From assembly GCA_003154025.1 (NCBI GenBank), contig PMCE01000125.1:4246-9816 (forward strand): a DNA stretch of 5,571 bases, read 5' to 3'. The stretch comes from Syntrophaceae bacterium. Lineage in GTDB: Bacteria > Desulfobacterota > SM23-61. Shown piece by piece: positions 5,555-5,571 of this stretch (position 1 is its first letter; every line of letters begins with the position of its first letter). The notes below the pieces were generated by a model, which made no database searches, was not told the origin of the DNA, and was given only the letters and a program-made list of their open reading frames with translations. The position numbers and the translations under genes were made by a program.

Positions 5555-5571
5555 AAAGCTGTGAAAAAATT

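Overview
The window is a GC-rich stretch of bacterial chromosome. It holds the 3' end of one gene, three tandem genes on the plus strand, and one convergent gene on the minus strand. The gene content (a lone HyuA-type ATPase, a UroD/MtaA-superfamily protein and a 3-hydroxyacyl-CoA dehydrogenase) and the style of the intergenic repeats suggest an anaerobic bacterium, perhaps of the Desulfobacterota (deltaproteobacterial) or syntroph type. That placement is inference; the window contains no rRNA or other phylogenetic marker.

Layout: 1-159 is the C-terminal end of a membrane permease, probably of the SLC13/ion-transporter type. 160-370 is a 211-base intergenic region full of dyad symmetries: two similar GC-rich hairpins, a perfect 28-base palindrome, a small hairpin, and an inverted repeat ending 6 bases before the next start codon. 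371-2530 encodes a 719-residue hydantoinase/oxoprolinase (HyuA)-family protein with no HyuB partner in view. One base after its stop, 2532-3197 encodes a 221-residue protein with an HELYHH zinc-protease-like motif and a downstream EIAAD motif. After 39 bases with a good Shine-Dalgarno site, 3237-4403 encodes a 388-residue UroD-superfamily protein. These three look like one operon.

4409-4486 is a long inverted repeat built from GCAAGTC-type heptads. It sits exactly between the convergent gene ends and probably acts as a bidirectional terminator. 4486-5394 (minus) encodes a 302-residue 3-hydroxyacyl-CoA dehydrogenase with all four expected catalytic residues, a strong ribosome binding site and a near-consensus sigma-70 promoter at 5475-5504. 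The last ~50 bases carry what looks like part of another C-rich/TTTGATAAAGG intergenic repeat.

How the genes work together is not established. The dehydrogenase points to beta-oxidation-like acyl-CoA metabolism. The three-gene operon could be an uncharacterised enzyme system that couples ATP-dependent activation (HyuA) to methyl transfer or decarboxylation (UroD-like), with a small putative metalloprotein between them. That operon is the most interesting part of the window.
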